Shown one piece after another: positions 35,776 to 46,760 of a stretch of 64,000 nucleotides of DNA. The DNA comes from Brienomyrus brachyistius (taxonomy: Eukaryota; Chordata; Actinopteri; Osteoglossiformes; Mormyridae): NCBI RefSeq assembly GCF_023856365.1, contig NC_064555.1, positions 18,982,254 through 19,046,253 on the forward strand, given 5' to 3'. Positions within the stretch are counted from its first letter, which is position 1; each line of letters begins with the position of its first letter. The translations under genes and the position numbers were made by a program. A model generated the notes under the pieces. The model saw only the letters and a program-made list of their open reading frames with translations. It had not been told where the DNA came from and made no database searches.

Positions 35776-36740
35776 CCCGTAATTACGCTGGCTCCTCGTG
35801 TAGGAAACAGACGTTTGTCACAGTGACACAGCGGCCCCCGACTGTGATGAATCCACCACATCCTCTCTTTATGAAGCCTCTCCCACGTCTCACCTGGCTG
35901 CGCATCACAGAAGGGGAAGCAGAGGAAGGCTCGGCTTTCCGGGGCTTCTTTCGACTCCTAGATCTTAGCGGATGAAAGCTCCCACTCGATCTCTAATATT
36001 AATAATAATCCGCCGTTAATATTTGTTAATACATGTTATTTGTTATTGCGTAATTATTATTGATGCTGTGTATGTATTATTTTTAAGTTTGTGCCATCCT
36101 ACAGCAGAAAACAAAAAAGAGCAGGCCAGAGTAAACGGTGGTAGTCTGGTCAGTATACGTGGACCGTGGGCACGCAGATCAAGGCTCTAAACAGCAGGAG
36201 GATGGAGGATATCTGCCTGGGATGGGAGAGACACAGACCGTGCAATAATACAATGCCGATCAGAGGCGATAAGTAACCGTACAGCCGCTTCTGTAAAATT
36301 CGCGGCGTTGTCTCGTGATGTTATTTCTTATCTCTTGGTGTTTATGTCTTGCTTCTTCTAGTTGTTTTTTAAACAAATAAAGGCAAAGAATAGCTTGTTC
36401 AAATCACTCTAAATTCCAGCATTCAGCTTAAGGTACAGACGTTCCCCACTGCGCGGAAGCAAACACAGACAGCCTCTCATCGATCGCTGTTGTTGCTCAG
36501 CGGCCTTGTGGGTTTGAAGCATTTCTTAAAGTGTCCATTTCATATTCCAACAGCTCCCCCTGCCTGCTTTTCCATGTACCAGCAGTCCTGCGTTAACGCC
36601 TGAACGCGTAAAAATCACATGAACGAATTAAAAATGCTATTTTAAAAATCCAAATAATATTCGTTTTGAAATATATTCTCAGAAATTAGTAGCAGAATTT
36701 TTTAGGTCTTATTCGAATCACTAATTTGTTAACAGTGGTA
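35776..36740. other. Intergenic, nothing recognised
   Basis: It follows the CpG island. CpG content stays slightly raised to about 36500. No second exon was identified. Confidence 0.4.
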
Positions 36741-36742
36741 CA

Positions 36743-36910
36743 GCTGTAACCAAGGGCGTAACTTTGGCTGGAACATTGGATGAAAGGTTGAGGTCTCCAC
36801 CCTTTACGGGGGAAACATGATTATTGGGGGGGGTTGTATTAGCTGGTTTTGATTTATTGGGGGAGCTACAACCCCCCCATCTCCCCCGTAATTTACGCCA
36901 TGACTGTAAC
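36743..36910. mobile_element. hAT-like MITE with 8-bp target duplication (one mismatch)
   Basis: The element 36751-36902 begins CAAGGGCGTAACTTTGG and ends with GTAATTTACGCCATG, imperfect inverted partners. The flanks read GCTGTAAC (36743-36750) and ACTGTAAC (36903-36910), an 8-bp duplication with one difference. The interior has G-rich and C-rich tracts that can pair (GGGGGGGG near 36826 and CCCCCCC near 36872). Confidence 0.75.
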
Positions 36911-37519
36911 AGAATGCTAACTGACTCCAGTGGACTCTCTCCTGTGAAATACCCTGGGCTTTACCGTCCATCCCTCCGCTGTCATCTACTGTTCCTGCAG
37001 AGCGATCCATCATGACCGTGTTGCAGGAATTCCAAAATAGAAAGGGGGGGGGAGGGGTTGAATCTGTAAAAAGAAGCAGAACAAAATTTTAATCACAGCT
37101 GGTGTCACACTCTACAGTTCACAGTCTGCCTTGCATGGCGTCAATACTGCAGTGTCACTCCTGAAGGCTCTTCAGGAGAATCACTCGACCATGCTCTGCT
37201 CTGCAATATAAATGTATAAAATGCATTTGTTATAATGCATTCGTTGCTTCGGATTACAACAGCTGCTCGGTAAATGATGAACTTTCTCGACGGGCTTGAA
37301 GATACACGCGGCGTCTTAAAGCCATATTTCACACATAGGTCACCAAATGTTCAGGCTGGATCAGTGCCTGATGTCCAGCTGATTCACAAAGTGCTCGGTA
37401 GTTAGTAGTTTTCTTGGACAGCCTCCTGCTCAAAGTTTACCTGGGCGTTTCAGCTGGAGCAGTGAAGGTTCACAGATACTGTAGAAATCAGCGACAGTAA
37501 TGCTGCCCCACAAAGCACA

Positions 37520-37907
37520 GTCTACCAAAGACACAGTAGGCTAACATAGACACAGGCTAACAAAGACACAGTAGGCTAACATAGGCACAGGCTAACAAAG
37601 ACACAGTAGGCTAACATAGGCACAGGCTAACAAAGACACAGTAGGCTAACATAGGCACAGGCTAACAAAGACACAGTAGGCTAACATAGGCACAGGCTAA
37701 CAAAGACACAGTAGGCTAACATAGACACAGGCTAACAAAGACACAGTAGGCTAATATAGGCACAGGCTAACAAAGACACAGTAGGTTAATATAGGCACAG
37801 GCTAACAAAGACACAGTAGGCTAATATAGGCACAGGCTAACAAAGACACAGTAGGCTAATATAGGCACAGGCTAACAAAGACACTGTAGGCTAATATAGG
37901 CACAGGG
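37520..37907. repeat. 35-bp minisatellite, about 11 copies
   Basis: The unit contains AACAAAGACACAGTAGGCTA and CATAGGCACAGGCT. Left copies have CTAACATAGG and right copies CTAATATAGG, so variants are regionally clustered. Confidence 0.95.
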
Positions 37908-38010
37908 TGTTTTTCCATTGCATCCAGTACCAAACTATTGGTATTTCGAGAAAGATGTAATAACTGGTACCGGCGCCGAATGACATCACAACTGAAGGCA
38001 GGATTATTTT
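37908..38010. repeat. Fragment of a dispersed TTTTTCCATTGCATCCAGTACC element
   Basis: GTTTTTCCATTGCATCCAGT and CTGGTACCGGCGCCGAATGA resemble one end of a fish DNA element related to the one at 39455-40078. It begins exactly where the 35-bp array ends. Confidence 0.45.
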
Positions 38011-38685
38011 GTATCGAATTGGAGAAATGCCTGTGTTATATTATAGGGCTAGATGATGTGCAATATTAATACCAACATCGCATGTTATGTACATCTGATT
38101 TTTACATCACTAGTCAGCTAGATTAAGATCAGACTTTTTCTTGCTCTCAGTTCTGTAATGATATTATAGCGCAGGGGGTTAAAGTTTTGCTAAAATATTT
38201 TTACTCTGTTACTCTCTCATAGGAAAAAAAACTTAGCAAGCTTTGCAGTTTAATTATTATTCCTTTTATAGATTCTTATATGTTTAAAAATCAGTTTAAA
38301 GTTTCACTTTGCTGCTTTTGCATGATTGCTGCACGTGGTTGCAGAGACAGTCGTAATCATTTTCATCCGTGCCGTTTAAATCACTCTAAGATGGGTTTGT
38401 GAGACATTTATGAACTCCTATTTTATTTTAGAAATACCCCAATATCTATTGCAACAAAACCACATCGCTAGGAGCACAAACTATATGCCTATTGTATTAG
38501 TATTTTCATCAATACTTTTTAATTTTTTAACAACCTTTGTTCTTACGACCAAAACGCATTTTTTTTCTTCGTTTATCATTATTTTCTAAGTTTGCGATTG
38601 TTTTCAAGGCGGCATTTGTATTGTGTTTCAGCGACAGGCTATTTGCATAACCAATCAACAAAGAAACTGTTTGAAGTCCCACTTA
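38011..38685. other. A/T-rich intergenic sequence
   Basis: No feature recognised. Confidence 0.45.
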
Positions 38686-38689
38686 TTGT

Positions 38690-38960
38690 CACCGCCTCCA
38701 CCCCTCAGTGATTGTCACTGCCTCCACCCCTCAGTGATTGTCACTGCCTCCGCCCCTCCGCTGCCGTCCTCTGTGAACTTCACAGGTTCTGTCCCTCTGC
38801 TGCCATTCTCTGTTATTGTCACCGCCTCCACCCCTCTGTGATTGTCACCGCCTCCGCCCCTCTGTTATTGTCACCGCCTCCGCCCCTCTGTGATTGTCAC
38901 TGCCTCCACCCCTCCACTCCTTTGCTGCCCTCCTCTTTGAGTCTTGCAGATTCCGCCCCT
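38690..38960. repeat. Degenerate tandem repeat of CACTGCCTCCACCCCTCAGTG type
   Basis: GATTGTCACTGCCTCCACCC-like blocks of about 26 bp recur with irregular spacing and insertions such as CTGCTGCCATTCTCTGTTAT. The plus-strand frames of 72 and 149 codons are repeat artefacts. Confidence 0.75.
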
Positions 38961-39450
38961 CTGCTGCTATCCTCTGTTATTGTCATTGACTCTTTTTCCT
39001 TCCCATTGGTCACGGATGCCTTCGGGTTGTTCCTCAGTCACTTTCCATTAATTTCTTCATTCACCATCCATTCCTCCACTATTTGCCATGCAGTTCAACT
39101 TAATGCATCAAACACCTTCATCTACTCAGCCTCCATTTACGATCACTTTGGTTCTCAGTAGTACTTTGCATTTTAAACTTGTTCTTTCAATCTGTTGCAT
39201 ATCATGCTTTTTTCACTGAATGCGGCCAAGGTCTAGGAGACATTCATCCTGCCAAGGCTGCAGTTGATGATTCCTTTTTAATGTTTAAATGTTTTCACTA
39301 GTTACAGTCAGAAGAGAAAAAAGTTAGCCAGTTTTAACATTTGGGTTGTGCATGGAACGGAACTGCATGTCTGTGGCAGTGAACATGCTGTGCAGTGTCA
39401 CACAGCATCTTCATTCTACTGAGTGCCCATGCCATCAGCATCTTGTCACC
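38961..39450. other. Intergenic, nothing recognised
   Basis: No supported feature. Confidence 0.45.
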
Positions 39451-39454
39451 TATT

Positions 39455-40078
39455 GACGTTTTTCCACTGTCATAGAGGAACCGAGCCGTATTGTGAAGAG
39501 ACACTAGTTAAAGCACGGTTCCAGCTCACTTCGGTTTTCCACTGCAGAAGGGTTGGCTTGGTTCCCGAGTTTGTAGAGCGACAGCGACATAAAACCGAAA
39601 AGATGCTTATGTACTGTTCACATGGTATGCATCATGATGTACTATGTGCAATTATTATTTTTTTTTACCGTGTGCTAATTTCCGCTAGCATGTCTATGAG
39701 AATTACTGTGTTAGGCTAGTATAAAACGAATCCATCCCGTTTAGCTGTTCTATGCTACTTAGTAGGAGGTTGGAAATTTTCAAGATCCGAGTTTTTGGGA
39801 ATGCATCTTGATGTGCGAGAACATTAATAATGAATATTGTATAGAACATGCGCTTTTTCTTTCAGATACTCCATGCATGGAACACTAGATTTTGACCAAT
39901 CAGATGGTGGTACTGCAAGCAGCATGGTTTGGTCACGCTTTCGGCCCTGCTAGTAAGCAACACCATGTTAGCACGGTTACTGATTGGATACGGTTTAGGG
40001 ACGACTCGCATACTTTGTAATGGAAAAGCACCAGTTCATGGTACGGCTCACTTATTGGTGGTAGTGGAAAAGTCAGCA
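39455..40078. mobile_element. Possible degenerate terminal-inverted-repeat DNA element
   Basis: The left side reads GACGTTTTTCCACTGTCATA then GAACCGAGCCGTA. The right side reads CATGGTACGGCTCAC then GGTAGTGGAAAAGTC, whose complement shares TTTTCCACT and GAGCCGTA in the same order. No target duplication was clear and there is no transposase frame. Confidence 0.5.
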
Positions 40079-40470
40079 GATAGCCCATACTGTCCTGCAA
40101 AGTCCTGCTCTGGCATGTTCCTTCATCAGTGATTTCAGGGCTCTGACCTCCAGCTTCTTACTCCCACTGGCCTCCAGTTGTCCTCCTGTGTCTGCTAAGG
40201 GGTCAGTGTCACAGCCATGCTGTAGAGAACTGACATTCTTACATGGTCTGGTGTGGGATGTGAAGCACACAAGTCTACGAGCCAAACCAATTATTCCATT
40301 GCTTATGGTAAGTCATTAATGTATTATAACTAGGATCAAAGAAACAAAGTAACAGATTTTAGATACTTAATTAAGGCAACATGGGTCATGTTTAATTATA
40401 TGTTTTTCTATTACTGCAGGCCTTATGGAGAAAGACTCTCTGTCTTTCCCCTGTGATTTCATATAATAAT
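40079..40470. other. Intergenic, nothing recognised
   Basis: No supported feature. Confidence 0.45.
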
Positions 40471-40475
40471 GCTGG

Positions 40476-40539
40476 GTTGCTGTAGCTCAAGAAGTAGAGC
40501 ATATGTGTTAAAGGTTGTGGGTTCGAATCCCAGAGAGCA
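40476..40539 (+). pseudogene. tRNA-like sequence (tRNA pseudogene or SINE head)
   Basis: TGTAGCTCAAGAAGTAGAGC fits a D-arm/A-box region with a GCTC/GAGC stem, and GGTTCGAATCCCAG is a perfect B box. The anticodon arm is too short and the 3' end does not pair with the GTTGCTG acceptor strand, so it is not a functional tRNA. In fish, this configuration is typical of SINE heads, and the following text may be the body of one. Confidence 0.6.
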
Positions 40540-41034
40540 TGTGGAAATTGTATCCTTTAGTTAAATAAATGTAGAATAGCAGTATTTGCTGTACTCACCC
40601 TGGCACCACTTTATGTAGGTAAAGCTGAAGTCTGAGCTCCTCAGCTCTTCTGCTCGAGGTCATAATTCAGAGGCAAACTGCAGAATAACATCCCCAAGCA
40701 TCACCGTAACTCTAATACCAACAGACACATCTGTCACAGCTGTAAATGGCTAGGAGATCTAATTACATGTGGCGTGAACTTAAGGCAATCTTTTTTGTCT
40801 TCTTAAGACAGGCTGCATGTAATGTGCTACTGAGGAAACAGCGTATGAGTATAATTCTGTTCAGAGATCAAAGCGTTTTTGTCTGTCCTGAAACAGTAAA
40901 GCAAATCAGGCACCTATAAGGACACCAGGCTGTTCCAAGGAACAGCCCCCCACCGTTCCCGTAAACTGTTCTGTGTAACTTGACTCATATAATCTGAACC
41001 AAAACACAATTTAATCTGGACTGTGTGATTGATT

Positions 41035-41062
41035 CCCCCCCCCCCCCCCCCCCCCCCCCCCC
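41035..41062. repeat. C28 homopolymer
   Basis: 28 consecutive C bases on the plus strand, ending at ATACATG. Confidence 0.97.
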
Positions 41063-42115
41063 ATACATGTCATTGTCATAAGGATTTCATCCCCCGCAAC
41101 ATGCACCCTTAATTGTAGAGACATTTTTAAAAGCATGTTTAGGTAGCAAGCAATCATATCCTAGTTTCACCTTAATTCTGTCGTCATGTCCAGAAAGAGT
41201 TAAAGAAATAAAGCCAGAATATTAATTAAACTGCCCTCTACACAGCTCATGGTTGGCTAGATTATTATTATGTTTCATAATTATATGTTGTCCTTGATGA
41301 TAGAATTTCGGGTTCTGAGTCTTAGTTCCTATCATTTGAGTAATTTGATTCTATTGATAGAAGTACAGTAGAAGTGGCCACTGAAAAACACATGAATAAA
41401 ACCCACCAGTTACACAGTGTGTCACAAACATAACAGGCAACATGCCTCAAGCACTGTCACCAGCACTGGGGACGCAGGCCGTGACAGCAGCAGTGATTCT
41501 CACATGGCCCTTTAAAATACTGTGTTTCGTCTCTGTGCAATTACATAACATATTTTATTCTCTTGTGTTTTGATTTCTCTTCCCAGGTAAACAAAACACA
41601 GTTTCTGCAAGCAGACAATTAAGCTGTTTTAAAAAAAAATTCTAATTATGCACTGAAATTGTTTCTGCTGCCGTAATACGACACTTTGATCCTTATTCGC
41701 AGATTTCAGATGTGTGTTTGTGCCGAGTGTCGTCTACTGTGGTGTTATTTTTAGTGCTGTTTATTGCACTTCTTATTGCCTTGTATTTACTGGCACTAGG
41801 CTGAATAATGCATACAAGTAAGAATTGTATTGCTCTACACATACATGAAAAATACCAGGAGAGCCAAAACCCAGAGAAAGGGATGTTTGAGTGCTCCATG
41901 AAAACCCAGCTAGTTCTGCCCTCTGGATAAGAAACCACAGTGAGGAGATCTGTGACCGTTTGAAGCTTCTTTAAATTTTGGTAGCAGGAGCTAATTAGGC
42001 AAGTCACAAGAAATAGCAGCCAGCTCCTGGTTCTATGGAAACACGCAGACCTGCTGTATGGAAGATTCCGTCAGCGCCCTGCATTTCAGGTGGCTGCTAT
42101 CATGCACACATAAAA
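41063..42115. other. Intergenic, nothing recognised
   Basis: A/T-rich sequence with a short A9 run near 41630. No gene or RNA signal. Confidence 0.45.
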
Positions 42116-42117
42116 CA

Positions 42118-42335
42118 GTTTTTCAATTCAATTTTATTGGTGTAGCACATTATTTTATTTGTGTTCACATTGCATTGTCTCAAAGTGCTTTACTTTATCC
42201 CTGCCCAAAGCCCCACGAGAGCAAGCCAGAGGCAACAGTGGCAAGGAAATTCTCCCTAGAAGAAAGAAGCCTTGGGAGGAACCAGACTGAAAGGGGGAGC
42301 CCATCCTCCAGGGGGCAACAGAGGAAATCATGCCC
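42118..42335 (+). repeat. Dispersed fish repeat (CAATTCAATTTTATT...GCCTTGGGAGGAACC)
   Basis: It starts TTTCAATTCAATTTTATTGG and continues with TGTCTCAAAGTGCTTTAC, CAGAGGCAACAGTGGCAAGG and GAAGCCTTGGGAGGAACCAG, phrases that recur widely in teleost genomes. It merges directly into the 66-bp array. Its class (SINE or DNA-element derived) is not resolved from the sequence. Confidence 0.6.
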
Positions 42336-42715
42336 TCAAGGATTGCCCAATCCCAGTGAAACCCTTCTAGTAACATCATCAGCTTGTAGGCTACATGTGG
42401 CTGGAGAACCGCCCAATCAGAGCGAAGCCCTTCTAGTAACATCATCAGCTTGTAGGCTACATGTAGCTGGAGAACCGGCCAATCACAGTGAAACCCTCCT
42501 AGTAACATCATCAGCTTGTAGGCTACATATGGCTAGAGTACTGCCCAATCATAGTGAAGCTCTTCTAGTGACATCATCAGCTTGTAGGCTACATGTGACT
42601 AGTGGACTGCCCAATCACAGTGAAGCCCTCCAAGTAACATCATCAGCTTGTAGGCTACATGTGACTAGAGGACTGCCCAATCACAGTGAAGCTCTTCTAG
42701 TGACATCACCAGCTT
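42336..42715. repeat. 66-bp minisatellite, about 6 copies
   Basis: AACATCATCAGCTTGTAGGC recurs every 66 bp (CCAATCA at about 42413, 42479 and onwards). Each unit also carries a CCAAT box (CCCAATCA). Since 66 is a multiple of three, a 225-codon plus frame (42058-42735) with 22-residue repeats is open. It is likely an artefact, apparently grown from the end of the dispersed repeat. Confidence 0.92.
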
Positions 42716-44160
42716 GGGCTGCACTCCTGCACTGAGAGTGGATATTGGAACCCTATAATAGCTAATACATTTCCATTTTACAAGGCCATTTGCAAAACCA
42801 TGACCTGCAGTGAGAGAGAGGCTGCTCAGCAGTCAGGGCTGGTTAGTGTGAAATGTATTAATAGTAGCTCATTTGTGAACAATATGGCTTCAGTATAACA
42901 CAATCAATAAAGGTTAGGCAGGAACATTACAGTGGAATAAATGTGGCTTCCTGTCCTGATAGCCACACAGAAATAGCCCAGGAATGTTCTGCCTGATCCC
43001 CCACACGTTTGCCTACTGCAGCCTTGGCTGACATTTACGTTCACCCAGCAATATCGCACCCCCTCATATCTGCCGCCTGCTGGGTAAGTCAGTCTTACCA
43101 AGGCTGCTTTGTGAGCTGTTGATGCTTTTAAAAATCTGTGCAGTCTTGAGGCTGAAAGGCTCTATACTGCCCTTTTAAAAGACATTTTTCTGTCTTAGCT
43201 TGTTGGTTCATATCAATAAAAAAATCTGATCCCCCTCCCCTGCAATTTCACCCCCACACTGGGTATTACACTCATACTCTATGATGGCCCCACACTGGCA
43301 GACATAATGCACACGGCTCCCTCTCTGCAGAGCCATGTACTTTCTGAACATAAGACAGGTCACATGATACCATGAAAGACAATGGATTTCTGGCTAAGTA
43401 TCATTGAATCCAGCAAGAAAAGTACAAGCCAAACAGAAGCAGACGGAGATAATTGGAACCTTGCATGTGATAAGTTATTCTCGATAAGACAGGGAGAGAA
43501 AAGAAGCTTCTGCAAACAAGCGAATCCTCCCTGACCTCTCCGGAAGAACAGCCGTGCGCTCAGCGATATGCTGCGCTCCCGCCATATCAGCTGTGCGGTA
43601 TTAAACATCCCCGCCAGGTTATCGAGCGTGCTTTCCGTCCCTCATGCTTATCGCCATATGCCAGTTTTCCTTCCCACAGGGGAAGCAGAATATCAATGGA
43701 GCAGAAGCAGCGCAAGCGGTCATGGGTCCGAGGGCTCGGAGGCTGGACGTGAGGCTGTGCGGGAATGGCTGAGCAGCACGTAAAATGAGGACGACAATCA
43801 GCGTCCTGCCCTTGAATGTCACAGCACAGGACTGCGAGGCGCTCATTGTGGGGAAGCGTCCTCCAGGGGCCCAGGGATGCTGCAACGTGAAATACTCTGA
43901 AGTGCTTTTGGGATCCCATCATTTACTTGGATAATGAAACGACACATATTCATTTGCAAAGTTGCAGTTGTTTACAGTAGGTGACAATTCAAGGGTTTTT
44001 ACTTGAATTGTGCAATAAATCAGCCATTTCATTTACCGACTGACTGCTAAGATTGACTAAATTATCTGCATGGGTTGTGTTTCAGCTGAATGAGAAACAG
44101 CAATCTGACTGCTGGTGACTTTTTCCTTTTTTGATGTTCCCTCATGTAGTTAATAAGTTA
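42716..44160. other. Intergenic, with a mildly CpG-rich patch
   Basis: CpG is raised at about 43540-43760 (GTGCGCTCAGCGATATGCTG), where open frames overlap on both strands (70-111 codons). No splice structure or family motif was found, so this is not called as a promoter. Confidence 0.35.
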
Positions 44161-44161
44161 G

Positions 44162-44835
44162 TTAGTTATCCCCCATCCATATCCCAGCAGACATAGCTCA
44201 TACACTAAATGTACTACATCCACATCCCAGGACTCAGCTCATGCACTAGATGTGCCACCCCATCCACATCCCAGGACGCAGCTCATGCACTAGATGTGCC
44301 ACCCCATCCACATCCCAGCAGACACAGCTCATATACTAAATGTGCTTCACCCCATCCACATCCCAGCAGACACAGCTCATACACTAAATGTGCTACATCC
44401 ACATCCCAGGACGCAGCTCATGCACTAGATGTGCCACCCCATCCACATCCCAGCAGATACAGCTCATATACTAAATGTGCTTCACCCCATCCACATCCCA
44501 GCAGACACAGCTCATACACTAAATGTGCTACATCCACATCCCAGGACGCAGCTCATGCACTAGATGTGCCACCCCATCCACATCCCAGCAGACACAGCTC
44601 ATATACTAAATGTGCTTCACTCCATCCACATCCCAGCAGACACAGCTCATACACTAAATGTGCTACATCCACATCCCAGAACGCAGCTCATGCACTAGAT
44701 GTGCCACCCCATCCACATACCAGCAGACACAGCTCATATACTAAATGTGCTTCACCCCATCCACATCCCAGCACACAGCTCATGCACTAGATGTGCTACC
44801 ACATCCCAGCACACAGCTCATACACTATATGTGCT
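44162..44835. repeat. 45-bp minisatellite organised in 135-bp higher-order units
   Basis: Monomers of about 45 bp share CATCCACATCCCAG, CAGCTCAT and CACTAAATGTGC or CACTAGATGTGC. A three-monomer block repeats at 135-bp offsets (TGCTACATCC at 44391, 44526 and 44661). The 193-codon plus frame is an artefact. The right edge abuts the Tc1 remnant. Confidence 0.93.
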
Positions 44836-45319
44836 GCTCTATGGGAAGGAAAGCTGACGGAGAGAGTGTGATGCTCTGGGCAATGTTCTGCTGGGAAACC
44901 TTGTTACTTTGGCATGTACCACCTACCTAAACATTGTTGCAGACTAAGTATACCCCTTCATGGCAACTGGATTCCATAATGGCAGTGACCTCTTTCTCCA
45001 TAATAATGCACCATGCCACACTGCAAAAATTGTTCAGGAAAGGTTGAGAAATATGAAAAAAAATTTGAATTCCACTGATCTCAATCCGATTGAGCATCTG
45101 TAGGATGTGTTGGACAAACAAGTCTGATCCATGGAGGCCCCACCTCGCAGCTTTCAGGACTTAAAGTATCTGCTGCTAAGGTCTTGGTGCCCGATACCAC
45201 AGGACACCTTCAGAGCTCTTATGGAGTCCATGACTCTGTGGGCCAGAGTTGTTTTGGAGGCACAAGGGGAACCTACACAATATTAGGCAGGTGGTTTTAA
45301 TGTTATGGCTGGTCAGTGT
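44836..45319 (+). pseudogene. 3' half of a Tc1/mariner-like transposase with its 3' terminal repeat
   Basis: The sequence follows a widespread fish Tc1-like element. It includes the stretches TGATGCTCTGGGCAATGTTC, ACCACCTACCTAAACATTGT, GATCTCAATCCGATTGAGCA and CAAGTCTGATCCATGGAGGC. The right end, TGTTATGGCTGGTCAGTGT, corresponds to the element's terminal inverted repeat. Frames contain stops and an internal deletion, and the 5' half is absent, so it is non-functional. The truncation point coincides with the end of the 45-bp minisatellite. Confidence 0.85.
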
Positions 45320-46190
45320 TTACATATACAGTATTTCTGTACTTCTGGTATCATCCTTTTTTGTATATTGTATATTTCTATATCTAGCCCTGTGTGTCTC
45401 TATATATGCCATGTTGCAATGACAATAAGAGATCTTACTTTTTCTTACCTACTATATTACCGTACATTTCAGATGCAGCAAAGCGATCCGGTCCCAGGGC
45501 ACTTCTAGCCTAGCAGTATTTCCAACGGAGAGTCTCATGCAATGCCAGTCTTCGTGAAGGTTAGGTCCTCAGCCAAGGCTGAGCTGATGAATGTGTCTTT
45601 CAAAGTCAAAGTATACAGAGAGATGAAACGGCGAAGCTCAGAGACCACAGTGTAAAGATAAAACAAGACAATGTGCAAAGGACATACAGGACAGTGCAAT
45701 TTAAGAAGAGGTATGCATCGTGCAATATATGGTAATGTGCCGTATTAGGTAATGTGCAATATTGTTCAAATTATATTATACATATGTTAAGTGTTTAATT
45801 CAATCAGAGGTAGCAGGTTAGTCCTGAGGTTACCAACATGTACATTGTAGTAGCATGAGTTCACAGTGTAAAACAGTGTATGATGATAACAGCAGTAATA
45901 TGTCAAAAGTTTCAGCTAAAAATAGGAATAGAAGCAGAATAATGGACCAGACAGAGAATAAAGAGGATTCTTTTCTCTTTATGCACGAGTCTCTGATTTA
46001 GTGTCTGTGAAATGTGTGCGTTAGTCTGTGTCTAAACGTGTTTGTGCGCTTGAGCTTATGAAATGTCTGTAAAATGTTTTCGGCCCTGAGACAGGCAATG
46101 AGGCAGCACTATCTACAAATCACTCTCTACACCAATGGTGTACATGTGTTTGAGAGCAATGCACTTCCAGTCTTCAGGAACACTCATCAT
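45320..46190. repeat. Probable dispersed repeats with TGACAATAAGA-type tail
   Basis: GTATATTGTATATTTCTATA then TGCAATGACAATAAGAGATC resembles a common fish element tail. From about 45600, GACAATGTGCAAAGGACATA followed by CAGGACAGTGCAA resembles another. Limits and classes are uncertain. Confidence 0.4.
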
Positions 46191-46500
46191 TTAGATCACT
46201 GATAGTAAAGTAGTTAGCTTGTAGCATTTTTGTGTATACTTCTGTCTGAGAACGGTGTAATGAACCATTTTTGGCGATGTGTGTAATACTGAATAAAACA
46301 TGCCAATTACTTGGCATTTGTCAATCAGTCTGCAGGATTTATATAAGTTATTAAGTCTGGCAGCAATTTCAGTGCTTATCAAATGGATTTAAAGGTATGG
46401 AACAAAAAGACTGTGATATAACCAAATCTACTTGTACTTTTAATTTTTATTAAAAAATTTCCCTCTAACAAACAAAATGATCATTCTGAATGCAATAACC
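46191..46500. other. Intergenic, nothing recognised
   Basis: No supported feature. Confidence 0.45.
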
Positions 46501-46504
46501 ACTG

Positions 46505-46760
46505 ATGTAGACTTGAGGACACCCTATGTAATCAGTGTGAGTTGATCGAGTGATGATCCCAGGTGCCTGTGCTTGTGTAGGCCTCACTATGCTATCACCT
46601 GTGTAATCGGTGTGTGCCGATCGAGTGGCGAGCCCAGGTGCCTGTGGAAGGCCTCACTGTGCACTCAGCTGTGTAATCAGTGTGAGCCGATCAAGTGGCC
46701 CTGCCTTCGTCTCGGTCTTGTCTTGGTCTTGCCCTGCCTTCGTCTCGGTCTTGGTCATGA
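46505..46760. repeat. About 72-bp tandem repeat (2.5 copies) plus a short CTTCGTCTCGGTCTTG repeat
   Basis: GTAATCAGTGTGAG-like text recurs at about 46528, 46603 and 46673 with AGCCCAGGTGCCTGTG between. At 46699-46755, CTGCCTTCGTCTCGGTCTTG occurs twice. Confidence 0.8.

Noticed and set aside
42058..42735. 225-codon plus-strand frame with SSACRLHV repeats
   Set aside because: It derives from a 66-bp array plus a dispersed repeat that occurs widely in fish genomes.
43540..43925. Possible CpG-rich promoter with open frames
   Set aside because: CpG enrichment is modest, and no donor-terminated exon or core promoter element could be supported.
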